A stretch of 64,000 nt of DNA from Lepus europaeus (taxonomy: Eukaryota; Chordata; Mammalia; Lagomorpha; Leporidae), in contig NC_084834.1 in the NCBI RefSeq assembly GCF_033115175.1, positions 42,762,077 to 42,826,076 of the forward strand, in the 5' to 3' direction. Below the pieces are notes generated by a model that was given only the letters and a program-made list of their open reading frames with translations, was not told the DNA's origin and searched no databases. Below are positions 24,878-35,732 of this stretch, in pieces (the stretch's first letter is position 1; the number at the start of each line of letters is the position of its first letter). The translations under genes were made by a program, and so were the position numbers.

Positions 24878-25206
24878 TTTTTAAATGTTTATTGATCTAT
24901 TTGAAAGCCAAAGTTACAGACAGAAAGGGAGAGGCAGTGAGATGGAAAGAGCAAGATCTTCCATCCACTAGTTCATTCCTCAAGTGGTCCCAATAGCTGG
25001 GTGGGGCCAGGCAAAAGCCAAGAGCTTGGAACTCCATCTGGGTCCTCCAGGTGGATGGCAGGGGTTGAAGTACTTGGGCCATCTTCCACTACTTTTCCAG
25101 ACTCAGGAAAACTGGATTAGAAGTTACACAACCAGGACTTGAACCAGTGGTTATATATGGGATGTAAGTATTGCACATAGTACCCACTCTGCCACAATGT
25201 CATCCC
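24878..25206 (-). mobile_element. CSINE, minus strand
   Basis: TTTATTGATCTATTTGAAAGCC through GGGCCATCTTCCACTACTTT to the complement of the head at CACAATGTCATCCCC. Only about 15 bases from the preceding plus-strand CSINE. Confidence 0.88.
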
Positions 25207-25207
25207 C

Positions 25208-26338
25208 TGAATAAATACAAACTATTTTTAAGAAATGACTTTACTGCATGCCATATTTATGCTGTCATAAAAATTCTGTTTAAATTATCCAATTTTAAAC
25301 TTAACACTGAAAAATGCAGTTAGTTAAATTTGAAGAAAGCATACAATTCAGGTTAAAAAACTCTAAGTAGTGTCTTTTCAAATATAATTTGTTTTAACTG
25401 TGGCTGGAGTTGCAATAAAAACCTTCATAATATCTAGGATCTTATCATAATTTTGACATAGATATGGCAGATGATAATAATTATTATATAATAATATATA
25501 TTATAACTAACATATATCATGTATTATACTATACACATATATGTTATAAGGAGAAAACAATTATCAGCATCATCAAAAAGTCATTTTGACAACAGAAGTA
25601 GAAATTGATGCTTTGGGTTTGCAGTTAGCATTGCCACAATAGTTCTCTGTGATAATTCTAAACTCTTTATTCTTATCTTGGCAGCATTCCAAGCTAGGTA
25701 ATCCTGTTCACCTAAATTTTTAATGTAGTTTCAACTGGATGCTGTATACTTCTTTACTTTCTGTCATGTACAATATGTACTCTTGAGCATTTTTATTTCT
25801 TAGTCTGTTGCAGTAATCCCTTTGTTTAGTTTGTCTTTCAGAGCATGCTTAAAAAATATTACTGAGCTTGTTAGAATCTTCTAGATGGGAGGTTATGAAA
25901 CCATGAATGTCAATGTCAAAAGCTGTTATCAAGCAACTTAAGAGGATTATGTTTATGTTGATAGGTTTAGTTTTTATTGAACCATACACCAGTCACTGTT
26001 TGGATAAGTACACATTCTTTATAATCAGTTTGTCAATAAGCCAACACTTTTGTTGTCATCATAGTACATTGAATTTTCATTTTTGCTGTCCTTTAATAAT
26101 CAGGTTAATAATACATCTTTGCCTCTGTAGTTTCAATGTTTGTGGATAAATATTAAGAACAGTAGAATTAGTAACTCAGTATACAGGTGGTTTTGTGCTG
26201 ATTGTAGCTAATACAAAGCACCTTAAGTGGACAAGGAAAATATTTGCAAAGAAAGGATTGTCTACATGACACCACAGTTTCCATGGTAGAGGACATAAGT
26301 GAGGTTTCTATAGGTATAGGTCAAGGCAGATTTCCCAT

Positions 26339-26340
<2 letters not shown>
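25208..26340. other. AT-rich unique sequence
   Basis: Includes an ATAATAATTATTATATAATA-type patch at 25470-25510. No gene or repeat family recognised; the 80-codon open frame at 25907-26149 shows no domain. Confidence 0.4.

Positions 26341-26373
<33 letters not shown>
26341..26373. repeat. Orphan poly(T), 33 nt
   Basis: An uninterrupted T run with no recognisable SINE, L1 or retrocopy on its right side. Confidence 0.95.
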
Positions 26374-26894
26374 CTTCTTAGACAGAACTCCTATTTCCAA
26401 GGAGAATAAAAAAATCATGCCTATTGAAAATAGGCATGTGCACACAGATTTGCCTGGAAATGATTACCAGGTGCTCAAAGAAATTAAGATAGTTATGTCC
26501 AAATCTTGTGAAAAGTCAAGAAGCAAAGTGAAATATACTGGCTCTTTGTAAATACAGGGGAAATTATCCTTTTATTTTAAATAAACAATGTTGAGTGGAC
26601 TATCTGTTTCCCTATAATATATGCAAGGCTAATACTAAAAAAAAAAAACTACTTTAGATTTTGGGCAGACATCTTAAAGGCAAAGGGTAAAAATAATTTT
26701 ACTTTTATATGATTATTAATATTGTTATATTTATTGTTCAGTATTCTCACTAAAGAGTTCTTAAAACCTGGAAAATGATCTAAAATTTTGGTGAAAAATG
26801 ATCAAGATGATAAAGTTCAGGAAAATGGTTTTGTAAATAGCACACACACCTATTTGAAAATCAAACTCCATTTGCAATAAGAAAACAAGACTGA
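26374..26894. other. Unique sequence with a short perfect hairpin
   Basis: CATGCCTATT and its complement enclose GAA at 26416-26438. Otherwise nothing recognised. Confidence 0.4.
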
Positions 26895-27355
26895 GCCTAC
26901 ATTAAGTCAGTCCAGAAATAAATCCTCATACTTAAGGCCAATTTATTTTCAACAATTGTGTCATGCTAATTCAATGAGGAAACAACAATCTTTTTAAGTA
27001 ATGATGCTGAGATACTGAATATTTGCATGGGAAAAAATAAATATGACAACCTACACCAGGTATATACATTAATTTAAAATGGGATGATAGGCTTAAAGCA
27101 AAAGGAACAACCATTTAACTTGTATACCAGAACATAGGAGTATATATCATGATCTCAAGTTAGACAGTGGTTTCTTCTATAATATGAAAAATGGAAATAT
27201 AAAAAGTAAAAGGAAGCAAAATGGACTTTGTTAAAATACTAATGAAAATTAACTTTGTCCCTAAAATTATATTGCTAAGAACACGAAACAGCAGCAAACA
27301 CAATGGGAGAAATATATTGCCAAATATATTGCCAAATAATGTATCTGATATTCTT
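26895..27355 (+). mobile_element. Ancient L1 ORF2 3' fragment
   Basis: CCAGAAATAAATCCTCATACTTA, GGCCAATTTATTTTCAACAA, AATGATGCTGAGATACTG and GAACATAGGAGTATATATCATGAT follow the order of the L1 ORF2 C-terminal third. Highly diverged, many stops. Confidence 0.8.
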
Positions 27356-27449
27356 CTTCTATCCAGTACATATGGACAGTGGAAAACAAATGGCTCCATT
27401 TTGACATGTGCAAACAATGTAAACAGGCATATCTCTCAGATGGCACAGT

Positions 27450-27596
27450 CATGCCATGGTATCCATCAGGGATTGATTCTAGGCACCCACTACCCTGTCC
27501 TAACACACTCACAGTGGATACCAAAATCCACAGATGGTCAAGTCCATTATACCTTATATCATTGTATTTGCATATAATATAAACCCTTGTCCCTTA
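27450..27596 (+). mobile_element. Tigger-like DNA transposon fragment
   Basis: GTATCCATCAGGGATTGATT, GTGGATACCAAAATCCACAG, ATGGTCAAGTCC and GTATTTGCATATAA match my memory of the 5' part of a mammalian Tigger-type element. No transposase reading frame is kept. Confidence 0.65.
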
Positions 27597-28234
27597 AATT
27601 CAAACCTAGACCTAGCATCTGATGGGTGGGTGGCAAACAGAATCTATGAGATTTTTAGAACTTTAACAGACTGAGCTGGCAGGTGTGAGATTTCATCATG
27701 CTACTCAGGACAGTGTTCAATTAAAAACTTATGAATTGTTTACTTTTAGAATCTTCCATTTAATATTTTTGGATTGCATTTGATCATGAGAACTTAGACC
27801 ATGGAAAGTGGACTGCAGCTAAGGACTGACCATTGTATAATAAAAGGTTCTAAATTTTGTGCTTATTTCAAAATTAAATCTGTCACTGTTTGAAAATAAA
27901 ATAATCACTTTCATCATTAAACAGAATAAAAGGGAACACTTGTATGTATGGCCATCTTAGTAGATATAATAAGAACATTTGATGTAATTCAATACCCATC
28001 TCTGATTTAAATAAACTTTCCCATGAACTAAGAATGGAGAGGACATTTTCAATATTTAATAAAAGTGTTTAAAAAAATTAAATTCTCTTAAGACAGAGAG
28101 TAAAGAGGGTGGTGATATACTTTTTTCATTTCTTCTTTTAAGTGATGTTCTTCAAGTTTAAATGAATGTGATAAAGTAGGAAAGTGAAATAAAGCACATT
28201 AAATAAATGATGTACTTTTTAACTAAAAAGACAG
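27597..28234. other. Unique sequence with a possible small L1 scrap
   Basis: About 27955-28060 (GAACATTTGATGTAATTCAA, CCCATCTCTGATTTAAATA) resembles a more upstream part of L1 ORF2 than the neighbouring fragments, so it would be a separate insertion. The rest is unassigned. Confidence 0.4.
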
Positions 28235-28735
28235 CAACACAAAGACCCATATACAATTGTTCATTTTACTCAACAAAAGTTAAAATCATGTATAATGTCA
28301 TCAACCAATGAATGAATAAACAAGGTATTTATAGAACGTTATCCAGCCACTAAAAGGAATGAAATACAGAAAAATGTTACAATATGAACAGACTTCACAA
28401 ACACTGTGCTGAATGAACACAGACAGATACAGATACATATTGTATTTTATCATTTTATTTATATAAAATATCCAGAATGGGCAAGTATGTTTCATCTGTC
28501 CAGGCAGAAAATTAACTTATATTTGCCAAGGACTGAGGTTAGGAAAATGGGAGATCATTTCCCATGGGTATGAGATTCTCTGAGGAATAAAGAAAGTGTT
28601 CTAAATGTAAACAGTGGTGATAGTTGCACAAATATATGAATATTGAACACCATTTAATTGTATACTTTACATATGCAAATTTTATCCTATACATGCACCA
28701 CATCTCAGCTCTGGTATACAAAAATAAAACTGTGG
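28235..28735 (+). mobile_element. Ancient L1 3' end
   Basis: TCAACCAATGAATGAATAAACAA, ATCCAGCCACTAAAAGGAATG, ATATTGTATTTTATCATTTT, GTGGTGATAGTTGCACAA and AATTGTATACTTTACATATG give the order of an L1M-type 3' end. Non-coding now. Confidence 0.82.
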
Positions 28736-29010
28736 TTCACCATCTTTCATCTTTAGGATTAGCAAAAGTGCACAACGGATAATAACCTCTGTTGCTGAGG
28801 ATATGGGAAACCATTTCTTCTCAAAAACCACTGTTTAATAGCTCAAAATGATACAGTCTTGTGTAGGCAATTGGACAACCCTAAGCAAGCTATACATACA
28901 TTTACATTTTGTCAAGAAATCTTAATTCTAAAAATTAATCCTAAAGAATCATATAAACACACACAAAATTATATTTTTGAATTCATCTGGGAGATATTGT
29001 TTGTAAATGA
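28736..29010 (+). mobile_element. Ancient L1 fragment, second copy
   Basis: CGGATAATAACCTCTGTTGCTGAGG, TAGGCAATTGGACAACC and TAAAAATTAATCCTAAAGAATC match an L1ME-like ORF2 3' part, upstream in L1 order of the preceding fragment. A separate insertion. Confidence 0.65.
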
Positions 29011-29264
29011 AATGTTCTTAGTACCCACATTTTGGTGAAGTTAACTCATAAATTATATGAACATGAATATTATGAATAATTATGAATATTATGAATAATA
29101 TGAGTAGCATATTTAAAAGAGGTAATTTGGAGATATATAAGCAAAAGTCTTTGTGAACTAATTTGAAACATATTCTATGATGTATTTTATATTTGGTTAG
29201 GGCAAAAGTAACATATAATGTATTTCTTATGCTTCATTGTTTGAAATGAAAACAGTGATTCTAT
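29011..29264. other. AT-rich unique sequence
   Basis: A small TATGAATAATATGAA tandem patch near 29060-29103; otherwise nothing. Confidence 0.4.
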
Positions 29265-29350
29265 GCATGAACTTGGTTCAGATCCTAGCCCTGCTACATT
29301 TTACTAATATACCCTTTGGTAAGTTTCTAGCATTCTATTCCATAAATTGA
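29265..29350 (+). mobile_element. MIR fragment
   Basis: GGTTCAGATCCTAGCCCTGC followed by a decayed 'acttactagctgtgtgacc' and 'gggcaagtt' equivalent fits the central MIR core. Confidence 0.55.
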
Positions 29351-30214
29351 AGTAAATGGAATACAAAATAACTTTAAAATAACTTGTGCTCCAAAACTCT
29401 ATCCAATACTGATATTTGAAGTGTTTTTTAGCTATTATATAAACAACCTAGACAGAATTTTTTTTTCAGTATTCTGAGGAAAGCATGGTGAATATAGAGA
29501 AAACCAATTTCCTTTAATGATACCCCAAAAAATCCTCTGTATATTTAAAACAAATAAATGTGAATGAACTCCTTTTCAATTGTTGAATATCAGAAACCGT
29601 CATGTGATCTATTTTTTCTTCAAAAATATTATTTAAGAATGACAAAAATAATGCAATGTCGACACATTTAACTGAGTTTTAAATTAGTGTACAGCTCAAA
29701 ACTGCTGTTCTTCCTTTATAAAACAATGTAAAGTCTGCATAATGCAGGCGAAAGAAATCACACTATCTGGAAAGAATTCTTTGGTGATTAGAACTGTTAC
29801 CCAAACTTGGCTCAAGTTTAAAAGAAGCTTAAGATCTATCATGAATAAGACAGGCCTACAACTTCAAAGAATGGTTTGCAAGCCTGAATGCCAAGTAGAA
29901 AGCACAATTGAGTGGATGACCTTGGAAGAATAAAGGAATACCTGATTTACCTGTCAATGTAGGTCAGACCTAGAACTGATAGTACTTTAAAGTCCCAGAA
30001 GATTTTCATCCCAAATAATTTCACATGTCAAAAATGCGTTCTGCTATATTACTAGCTAGTAATACATAAGTAAAGTACTGCTAAATGTGAATAATTTCAG
30101 CAATAAATATATAAAACTTTGATGCTTCCAATTTAAAATATTTTTTGTATACAGAGCTATTAAAAAGGAACTTATTACGTCTTCCTTTATTCTCAGTATG
30201 CCACTTTCCAAGTG
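29351..30214. other. Unique sequence
   Basis: No element recognised. The part at 29735-29935 is less AT-rich and has a 63-codon open frame (29742-29933) with no recognisable domain; I do not call it a gene. Confidence 0.4.
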
Positions 30215-30376
30215 ATTTAGAATTATCTCATTCAAATAGAATAAGTCAATTAAATGTGAATCACTGCTATTATTATCTTTATTTAACAGTAAGGGAAATT
30301 GAGTTTCAGTGAACTCAAGTTATTTCAAAAGGTCAAACAGGTAGTAAATGGAGAAGCCCAGACTCAACCAGAACTG
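30215..30376 (-). mobile_element. MIR, minus strand
   Basis: TAGAATTATCTCATTCAAATA, CTATTATTATCTTTATTTAACAG, GGGAAATTGAGTTTCAGTG, AAGGTCAAACAGGTAGTAAATGG and GAAGCCCAGACTC follow the complement of the MIR consensus from its 3' end to the core. Confidence 0.8.
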
Positions 30377-30440
30377 TTTATGACTCTGAAACCAGACCTA
30401 TTTATGACTCTGAAACCAGACCTATTTATGACTCTGAAAC
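30374..30440. repeat. 24-bp minisatellite, 2.8 units
   Basis: The unit CTATTTATGACTCTGAAACC plus AGAC repeats at 30374, 30398 and 30422. Units 1 and 2 differ at one base. It starts at the end of the MIR. In one frame it encodes an eight-residue repeat, LFMTLKPD, but no gene context supports translation. Confidence 0.95.
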
Positions 30441-30555
30441 TCAAGAACTTAAATAAGATTCGTTATGTTGAACACATGTATAGGATAATAGATTACAATA
30501 TATCCAAAAGAATATTATGTTCAGATAGTGTTTCTTCACCAAGTTGTTTCTTTGC

Positions 30556-30578
30556 TTTTTTTTTTTTTTTTTTTTTTT
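30556..30578. repeat. Poly(T), 23 nt
   Basis: An uninterrupted T run with no recognisable retroelement body beside it. Confidence 0.9.
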
Positions 30579-30678
30579 GATAATCAAATATGGCCTACTC
30601 TAGTTTTCTGGGCATGTATATATTGGAAAATATGTTGTTAACTCATTTTCTTTTTTAAACATGTTACTTCTGGAGAGT

Positions 30679-30968
30679 TTTTTTTTTTAATATTTATTAA
30701 TTTATTTGAAAGGCAGAGTTCCAGAGATAGAGAGGGAGAGAGGGAAAAATGGGCGCAATATCCAGAGTTTGATCAGGAGCCAGGAGCTTCTTGAAAGTAG
30801 CCTACGTGATTGCAATGGCCCAAGCACTTGAGCCATCCTCCATTGCATTCCAAGGAGCATTAGCAGGGAGCTGAATTGGAAGCAGAGCAGCCGAGACTCA
30901 AACAGGCACCCATATGGGATGCCGGCACTTCAGACTGAGGCTTTACTCACTAAGCCAGTATGCCGAAA
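30679..30968 (-). mobile_element. CSINE, minus strand
   Basis: AATATTTATTAATTTATTTGAAAGG to the complement of the head at CTAAGCCAGTATGCCGAAACC. Moderately diverged. Confidence 0.88.
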
Positions 30969-31110
30969 CCTGTTAACTGATTTTATAAAACAGAACAATA
31001 ATTAACAGACCTTACATTATATAGGTGTAAATTATACACTTCTCAAACTGCTTATAGAGAAATTCAAAGCTATCATTACAACATTTATTTATTTTTTCAT
31101 ATGAATTTCT

Positions 31111-31111
<1 letters not shown>

Positions 31112-31158
<47 letters not shown>

Positions 31159-31466
31159 CATTTTATTTATTTGAAAGGCAGAGTTACAGAGAGTCAGAGA
31201 CAGAGAGAGAGAGAGAGGTCTTTCATCCACTGGTTCACTCCCCAAATGGCCACAACAGCTGGAGCTGTGCCACTCCGAAGCCAGAGCCAGGAGCTTCTTC
31301 CAGATCTCCCACACAGTGCAGGACTTGGCCATCTTCTACTGCTTTCCCCAGGCCATAGCACAGAGCTGGATCAGGAGTGGAGCAGCTGGGGCACAAACTG
31401 GGGCCCATATGGGATGCAGGCATTGCAAGCCGTGACTTTACCTGCTATGCCACAGCGCTGGCCCCT
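31112..31466 (-). mobile_element. CSINE, minus strand, with 41-nt poly(T)
   Basis: An unbroken T run at 31112-31152 precedes AAGATTCATTTTATTTATTTG; the head complement is CCACAGCGCTGGCCCC. The long pure tail suggests a relatively recent copy. It lies head-to-head with the CSINE starting at about 31505. Confidence 0.92.
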
Positions 31467-31504
31467 GCTTTCTTTTTATTAAAGACCAGATAAAAATAAT
31501 CCTG

Positions 31505-31795
31505 ATTGAGGTCTGACACTGTATAAATTTCCCTCCTGTGGGCTAGTTTTAGTCTTGGCTGCTCTGCTTGAGATCCAGGTCCCTGCTATTGTGCCTTGGA
31601 AGGCTACAGAAGATGGCCCAAATACTTGGGCCCCTGCCCCCAGGTGGGAGACCCAGATAGAGTTACAGGCTCCTGGCTTGGACTTGAACTAAGCCTGAAT
31701 GTTTTTGCCATTTGGGTAGTGAAGCAGTGGATAGAAGATATTTCTCTCCTCTCTCTCCCTAGTGTGCTATTTTTCAAAATAAATATATTTTTTTT
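31505..31795 (+). mobile_element. CSINE, old
   Basis: Degenerate head; GAAGGCTACAGAAGATGGCCC and AGTGAAGCAGTGGATAGAAG are recognisable; tail TTTTCAAAATAAATATATT. Confidence 0.82.
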
Positions 31796-32164
31796 AAATT
31801 CCCCCTCCTTGTTCCCATGTGATTCTAGTTTATCTCCCATGTGCTATAATGGTATCTTCTATAGACATTTACCTTACTCTCTCAGATGCCAATGTCTTTT
31901 AGGGTCCTTTAAAATAGATGTAACCAGGCATTAATCTTTTCATTTGCAATGATCAACATTTACCTTTTAGAAACAACATTGCTCCCTTTCAATATATTTT
32001 TATAAAGCCCAGGATGTGTTATTCTTGTTAATCATTGGAATGAATTTGTTTTGTCCTGCTGTTCTCATCGACCTAAATGCTTGTTTCACCATGTTCTCTC
32101 CTCGGTGCTCTGTATTTGCTAACATGCTCTCACACAGAGAATGGTTTTATCTTGTTTCCTTTAT
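31796..32164. other. Unique sequence
   Basis: Nothing recognised. Confidence 0.4.
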
Positions 32165-32178
32165 AAGAATAGTCATTT

Positions 32179-32487
32179 TGGCCGGCGCCTCGGCTCAATA
32201 GGCTAATCCTCCACCTGTGGCGCTGGCACACTGGGTTCTAGTCCTGGTCGGGGCACCGGATTCTATCCCGGTTGCCCCTCTTCCAGGCCAGCTCTCTGCT
32301 ATGGCCCAGGAAGCCAGTGGAGGATGGCTCAAGTCCTTGGGCCCTGCAACCGCATGGGAGACCAGGAGAAGCACCTGGCCACAGTGGCCATTGGAGGGTG
32401 AACCAACGGAAGAGGAAGACCTTCATTTCTGTCTCTCTCTCTCTCACTATGCATTCTGCCTGTCCAAAAACAAAACAAACAAACAAA
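32179..32487 (+). mobile_element. CSINE, young GC-rich subfamily, 14-bp TSD
   Basis: Head GGCCGGCGCCTCGG and a B-box-like GGTTCTAGTCC. The region after CACCTGGC lacks the roughly 40-base GCGCCGG-rich block seen in its relatives, an internal deletion. TSD AAGAATAGTCATTT at 32165-32178 and 32488-32501. Confidence 0.95.
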
Positions 32488-32501
32488 AAGAATAGTCATT
32501 T

Positions 32502-32792
32502 GAGATAGGCATTTGGCATAACTGGTTAAGATAGCACTTGGTGTGCCTACATCCCATTTAGGAGTTACTAGTTTAAAGTACTGGATGAACTCCTGATTCT
32601 AACCAATTGCTGTTGTGCACCCTAAAAAACAGTAGATGATGGCTCAAATATTTGGGTCTCTGGTACTTATGTAGCAGACCCAAATTGAAATATTTTCTCC
32701 TGGCTTCAATTTGGACCAGCCCTGGATGTTGAGAACATGTGGGAGAGTGAAATCTGCCAATTTTCAAATAAATAAATAAATACAATTTTGAG
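32502..32792 (+). mobile_element. CSINE, old, directly behind a young CSINE
   Basis: AGGCATTTGGCATAACTGGTTAAG head and AAATAAATAAATAAATAC tail. Its 5' end touches the TSD of the young copy, so the young SINE landed at its border. Confidence 0.82.
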
Positions 32793-33092
32793 TCATATTT
32801 GCTTTAGCATGTAAGCTGAAAACAAAATTGATTACATTACGATACTCTGAGAAATTTTACACATACTTATGCCATACACACCTGCAGAGCCACTCTAGAC
32901 AATGGCTGCTATCCTGCATTATCTAAGATTTAGTATCATGTGTACCTTCTGACATGGTAACACATACTAAATTAAGAGTTAAGTTAGCATTAGGGGTGGT
33001 GATTTCAGACACTGTTAAGAAAAGAACCTTGAAATAATTCTAATATTTATGAGTAACAAAAATTTAAAAATTATCTAAAAACCTATATTAAG

Positions 33093-33435
33093 GCCGGCGC
33101 CGTGGCTCAACAGGCTAATCCTCCGCCTTGCGGCGCCAGCACACCAGGTTCTAGTCCCGGTCAGGGCACCGATCCTGTCCCGGTTGCCCCTCTTCCAGGC
33201 CAGCTCTCTGCTGTGGCCAGGGAGTGCAGTGGAGGATAGCCCAAGTGTTTGGGCTCTGCACCCCATGGGAGACCAGGATAAGCACCTGGCTCCTGCCATC
33301 GGAACAGCGCGGTGCGCCGGCCGCAGCGCGCTACCGCGGCGGCCATTGGAGGGTGAACCAACGGCAAAAGGAAGACCTTTCTCTCTGTCTCTCTCTCTCT
33401 CACTGTCCACTCTGCCTGTCAAAAATTAAAAAAAA
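33093..33435 (+). mobile_element. CSINE, young GC-rich subfamily, perfect TSD
   Basis: Head GCCGGCGCCGTGG with A-box-like TGGCTCAACAGG and B-box-like GGTTCTAGTCC, the complete GCGCGGTGCGCCGGCCGCAG block and a poly(A) tail. TSD AAAAACCTATATTAAG at 33077-33092 and 33436-33451 is perfect. One of the youngest copies in the window. Confidence 0.96.
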
Positions 33436-33451
33436 AAAAACCTATATTAAG

Positions 33452-34236
33452 TTAAATTCAGAAAATATTGTGACTGTAAGACAAGACTATGCAATACGAT
33501 ATTCAGTGACATTGACAATGTCCCATAATCTGCTTGCTCATTTGATAGATATTAACTACATTTGAGTAGAATGAGTGAGAAACTAAATTTTTAATATTAT
33601 TTAATTTTAATTAAAATGCAATAGTTACTAACAGTTGCTGGCCATGTTATTATAACTATCAATTTGCAGAATGTTATGTATCCCTCCACCTTATATATAC
33701 TTTAAAGTGACCTCAGTTATGAGTCTATCTATTTATGTATCTAAACATTAATATTAATATTGAAAAATTTATTAGTTTTGTGTGATGACAGAGGATACTG
33801 TTGCATTTTTCACAGTGGTATATGAAAACTAAATAATATCATTAGATATTAAAATAATCTCAAGAAATGAATATTAGTGACATTTACTACTTAATATTCA
33901 TTTTGATATGTGTTGGTAGAAATAATAAATGCATTTTATGTTTTAATTATTTACACGCAAAAACAATATAACAAAATTAACAAAGCAATTAGAAACATAC
34001 ATTTTGATATGTGTATAAATGGATTTGTCCATGAATCGTGTCATGGTTGCATGAAAGTAGTATCTGTGATCTTCATAAATTTATGAATTTAGGAATTCAG
34101 GATTAATGTAAGTGATAATAGCCAAAACGTAGACTATTTTTCTTTTATCAATGAATGAAAAAAAAGTTGCCAGTTAGTGAAAGAAACATTTGGACTTTTC
34201 ACTGCCCTTTCAAAAGAATTGTTAGATAGTTAAATT
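33452..34236. other. AT-rich unique sequence
   Basis: No family or gene recognised. Confidence 0.4.
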
Positions 34237-34249
34237 GAAGCACTTCGAT

Positions 34250-34556
34250 ATTTTTTTTTTTATTTGACAGGTAGAGTTACAGAAAGACAGAGAGAAAGGT
34301 TTTCCTTCTGTTGGTTCACTCCCCAAATGGCGGCTATGATCGGGGCTGCGCTGATCCAAAGCCAGAAGCCAGGTGCTTCTTCCTGGTCTCCCATGCGGGT
34401 GCAGGGGCCCAAGCACTTGAGCCATCATCTACTGCCTTCCCAGGCCACAGCAGGGAGCTAGACTGGAAGAGGAGCAACCAGGATTAGAACCCGGCACCCA
34501 TATGGGATGACAGTGCCGCAGGTGGAAGATTAACTAAGTGAGCCATGGCACTGGCC
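34250..34556 (-). mobile_element. CSINE, minus strand
   Basis: From a T11 run to the head complement GGCACTGGCCCC. AAGCACTTCGATATT on the left and AACACTTGGATTTT on the right form a worn TSD. Confidence 0.92.
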
Positions 34557-34558
34557 CC

Positions 34559-34974
34559 AAAACACTTGGATTTTTAAGGGCCTGATCAATATCAACATTA
34601 TCATTTTTTCCTGATTTTTAGAAATATACATAGAAAGTCATAGTAAGTCAAAATACAGCAAGTATTATCAAAGATGAATCTAAAGTGATGGTTTAGAAGG
34701 GCTTAATGTTCCTGGTAAGATGCTCTGGATGTAATTCTTTCCTTGAGAGGGATCTGTAATTTCTTCCACCTGCCCAAGATTAGAAAGATGGAGGAAGAAA
34801 AGGCCTAAACTCATCCGATGTGTAGCTTTTAAATAAAATCAATCTAAAAAGAAACATCTGCCCAAAGTGTATTGCCCACCAACTATGTATCTCATATCCC
34901 CTTTTGGGAAAAATGACTTGGTGTGATATGGGGGCTAGGGACACATTTGCACATGTGAATAAGAGTAGGTTATA
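34559..34974. other. Unique sequence
   Basis: No element or gene recognised. Confidence 0.4.
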
Positions 34975-35395
34975 GGGTAAATTATGTACCCCCAAAAGTA
35001 TGTTGATGTCCTAACTCCCAGTACTTCTGAATGTAGCCTCATTTGGATATAGGGTCTTAAAGGGCTAATCAAGTTAAGAGGAGGCCACATGACAACACTA
35101 ATCCAGTGACCAGTGAGCTTACAAAAATTGGAAATTTGGATGTAGAAACAGACATGTAAGGAGGGAAGACCATGTAAAGAGACAGCTTAGAATGTTCTAT
35201 AGAGATGAGAGTTTTGTGATCGCAAGTCCAGGGACAGATGGAATTGGCAAATGTAGAACAGGAAAGAGAGGGCCTTTCTGAGTTCCTTCAGAGGGGCATA
35301 ACTCTGTCAGTACTTGATTTCAGGCTTTGCACCTGTAGAACTGTGAGATAATAAAACCCATTTTTACAGCCGCCCTATACTGTGCACTAAGGAGG
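34975..35395 (+). mobile_element. MLT1-type MaLR solo LTR
   Basis: ATTATGTACCCCCAAAAGTATG, CCTAACTCCCAGTACTTCTGAATG, TTTGGATATAGGGTCTTAAAG, GGAAATTTGGATGTAGAAACAGAC, GTAGAACTGTGAGATAATAAAACCC follow the MLT1 LTR from end to end, including its AATAAA polyadenylation region. No internal viral genes lie nearby. Confidence 0.88.
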
Positions 35396-35439
35396 GTGAA
35401 AACTGCGCTTACCTTCACATTTATTATTTTAAGAAATAA

Positions 35440-35715
35440 CTTGCTTTACCCATTTTTTCTGTAAATATTTCTATTGCTTGTTTTGGATCTCCTTTGTACT
35501 TTCAGTATGATGTTTTCTGTTTTCACTTTCTTTTCAAATGCTAATTATCTTTCTAAGGTTTCTGAGTGTAGCATGTCCTTAAGTATCATTTTTAAGGCTG
35601 GTTGGGTGTTTACAAATTCTTTCTTTTTTTGTTTTTTTTGTTTTGTTTTGTTTTGTTTTCATTTATAAATGAAAGCTTCACTGGGGAGAGTATTCTGGGT
35701 TGACATTCCAAACAT
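35440..35715 (-). mobile_element. Ancient L1/HAL1 ORF1-region fragment, minus strand
   Basis: TTTCTGAGTGTAGCATGTCC, AAGTATCATTTTTAAGGCTGG and GAAAGCTTCACTGGGGAGAG, then TATTCTGGGTTGACA, match the complement of an old L1 ORF1-linker region. A TTTTG simple repeat at 35632-35658 interrupts it. Confidence 0.65.
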
Positions 35716-35732
35716 GGCAGCAAAAGAAAAAA

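Noticed and set aside
27160..27582. Overlapping frames of 67-118 codons
   Set aside because: They lie on an ancient L1 ORF2 fragment and a Tigger-like remnant, and are not in the L1 frame.
30299..30580. 93-codon frame with an LFMTLKPD repeat and a poly-Phe end
   Set aside because: Made of a MIR, a short minisatellite and a poly(T); no gene context.
31012..31332. 106-codon frame with a poly-Lys stretch
   Set aside because: The Lys run is the complement of a SINE T41 tract.
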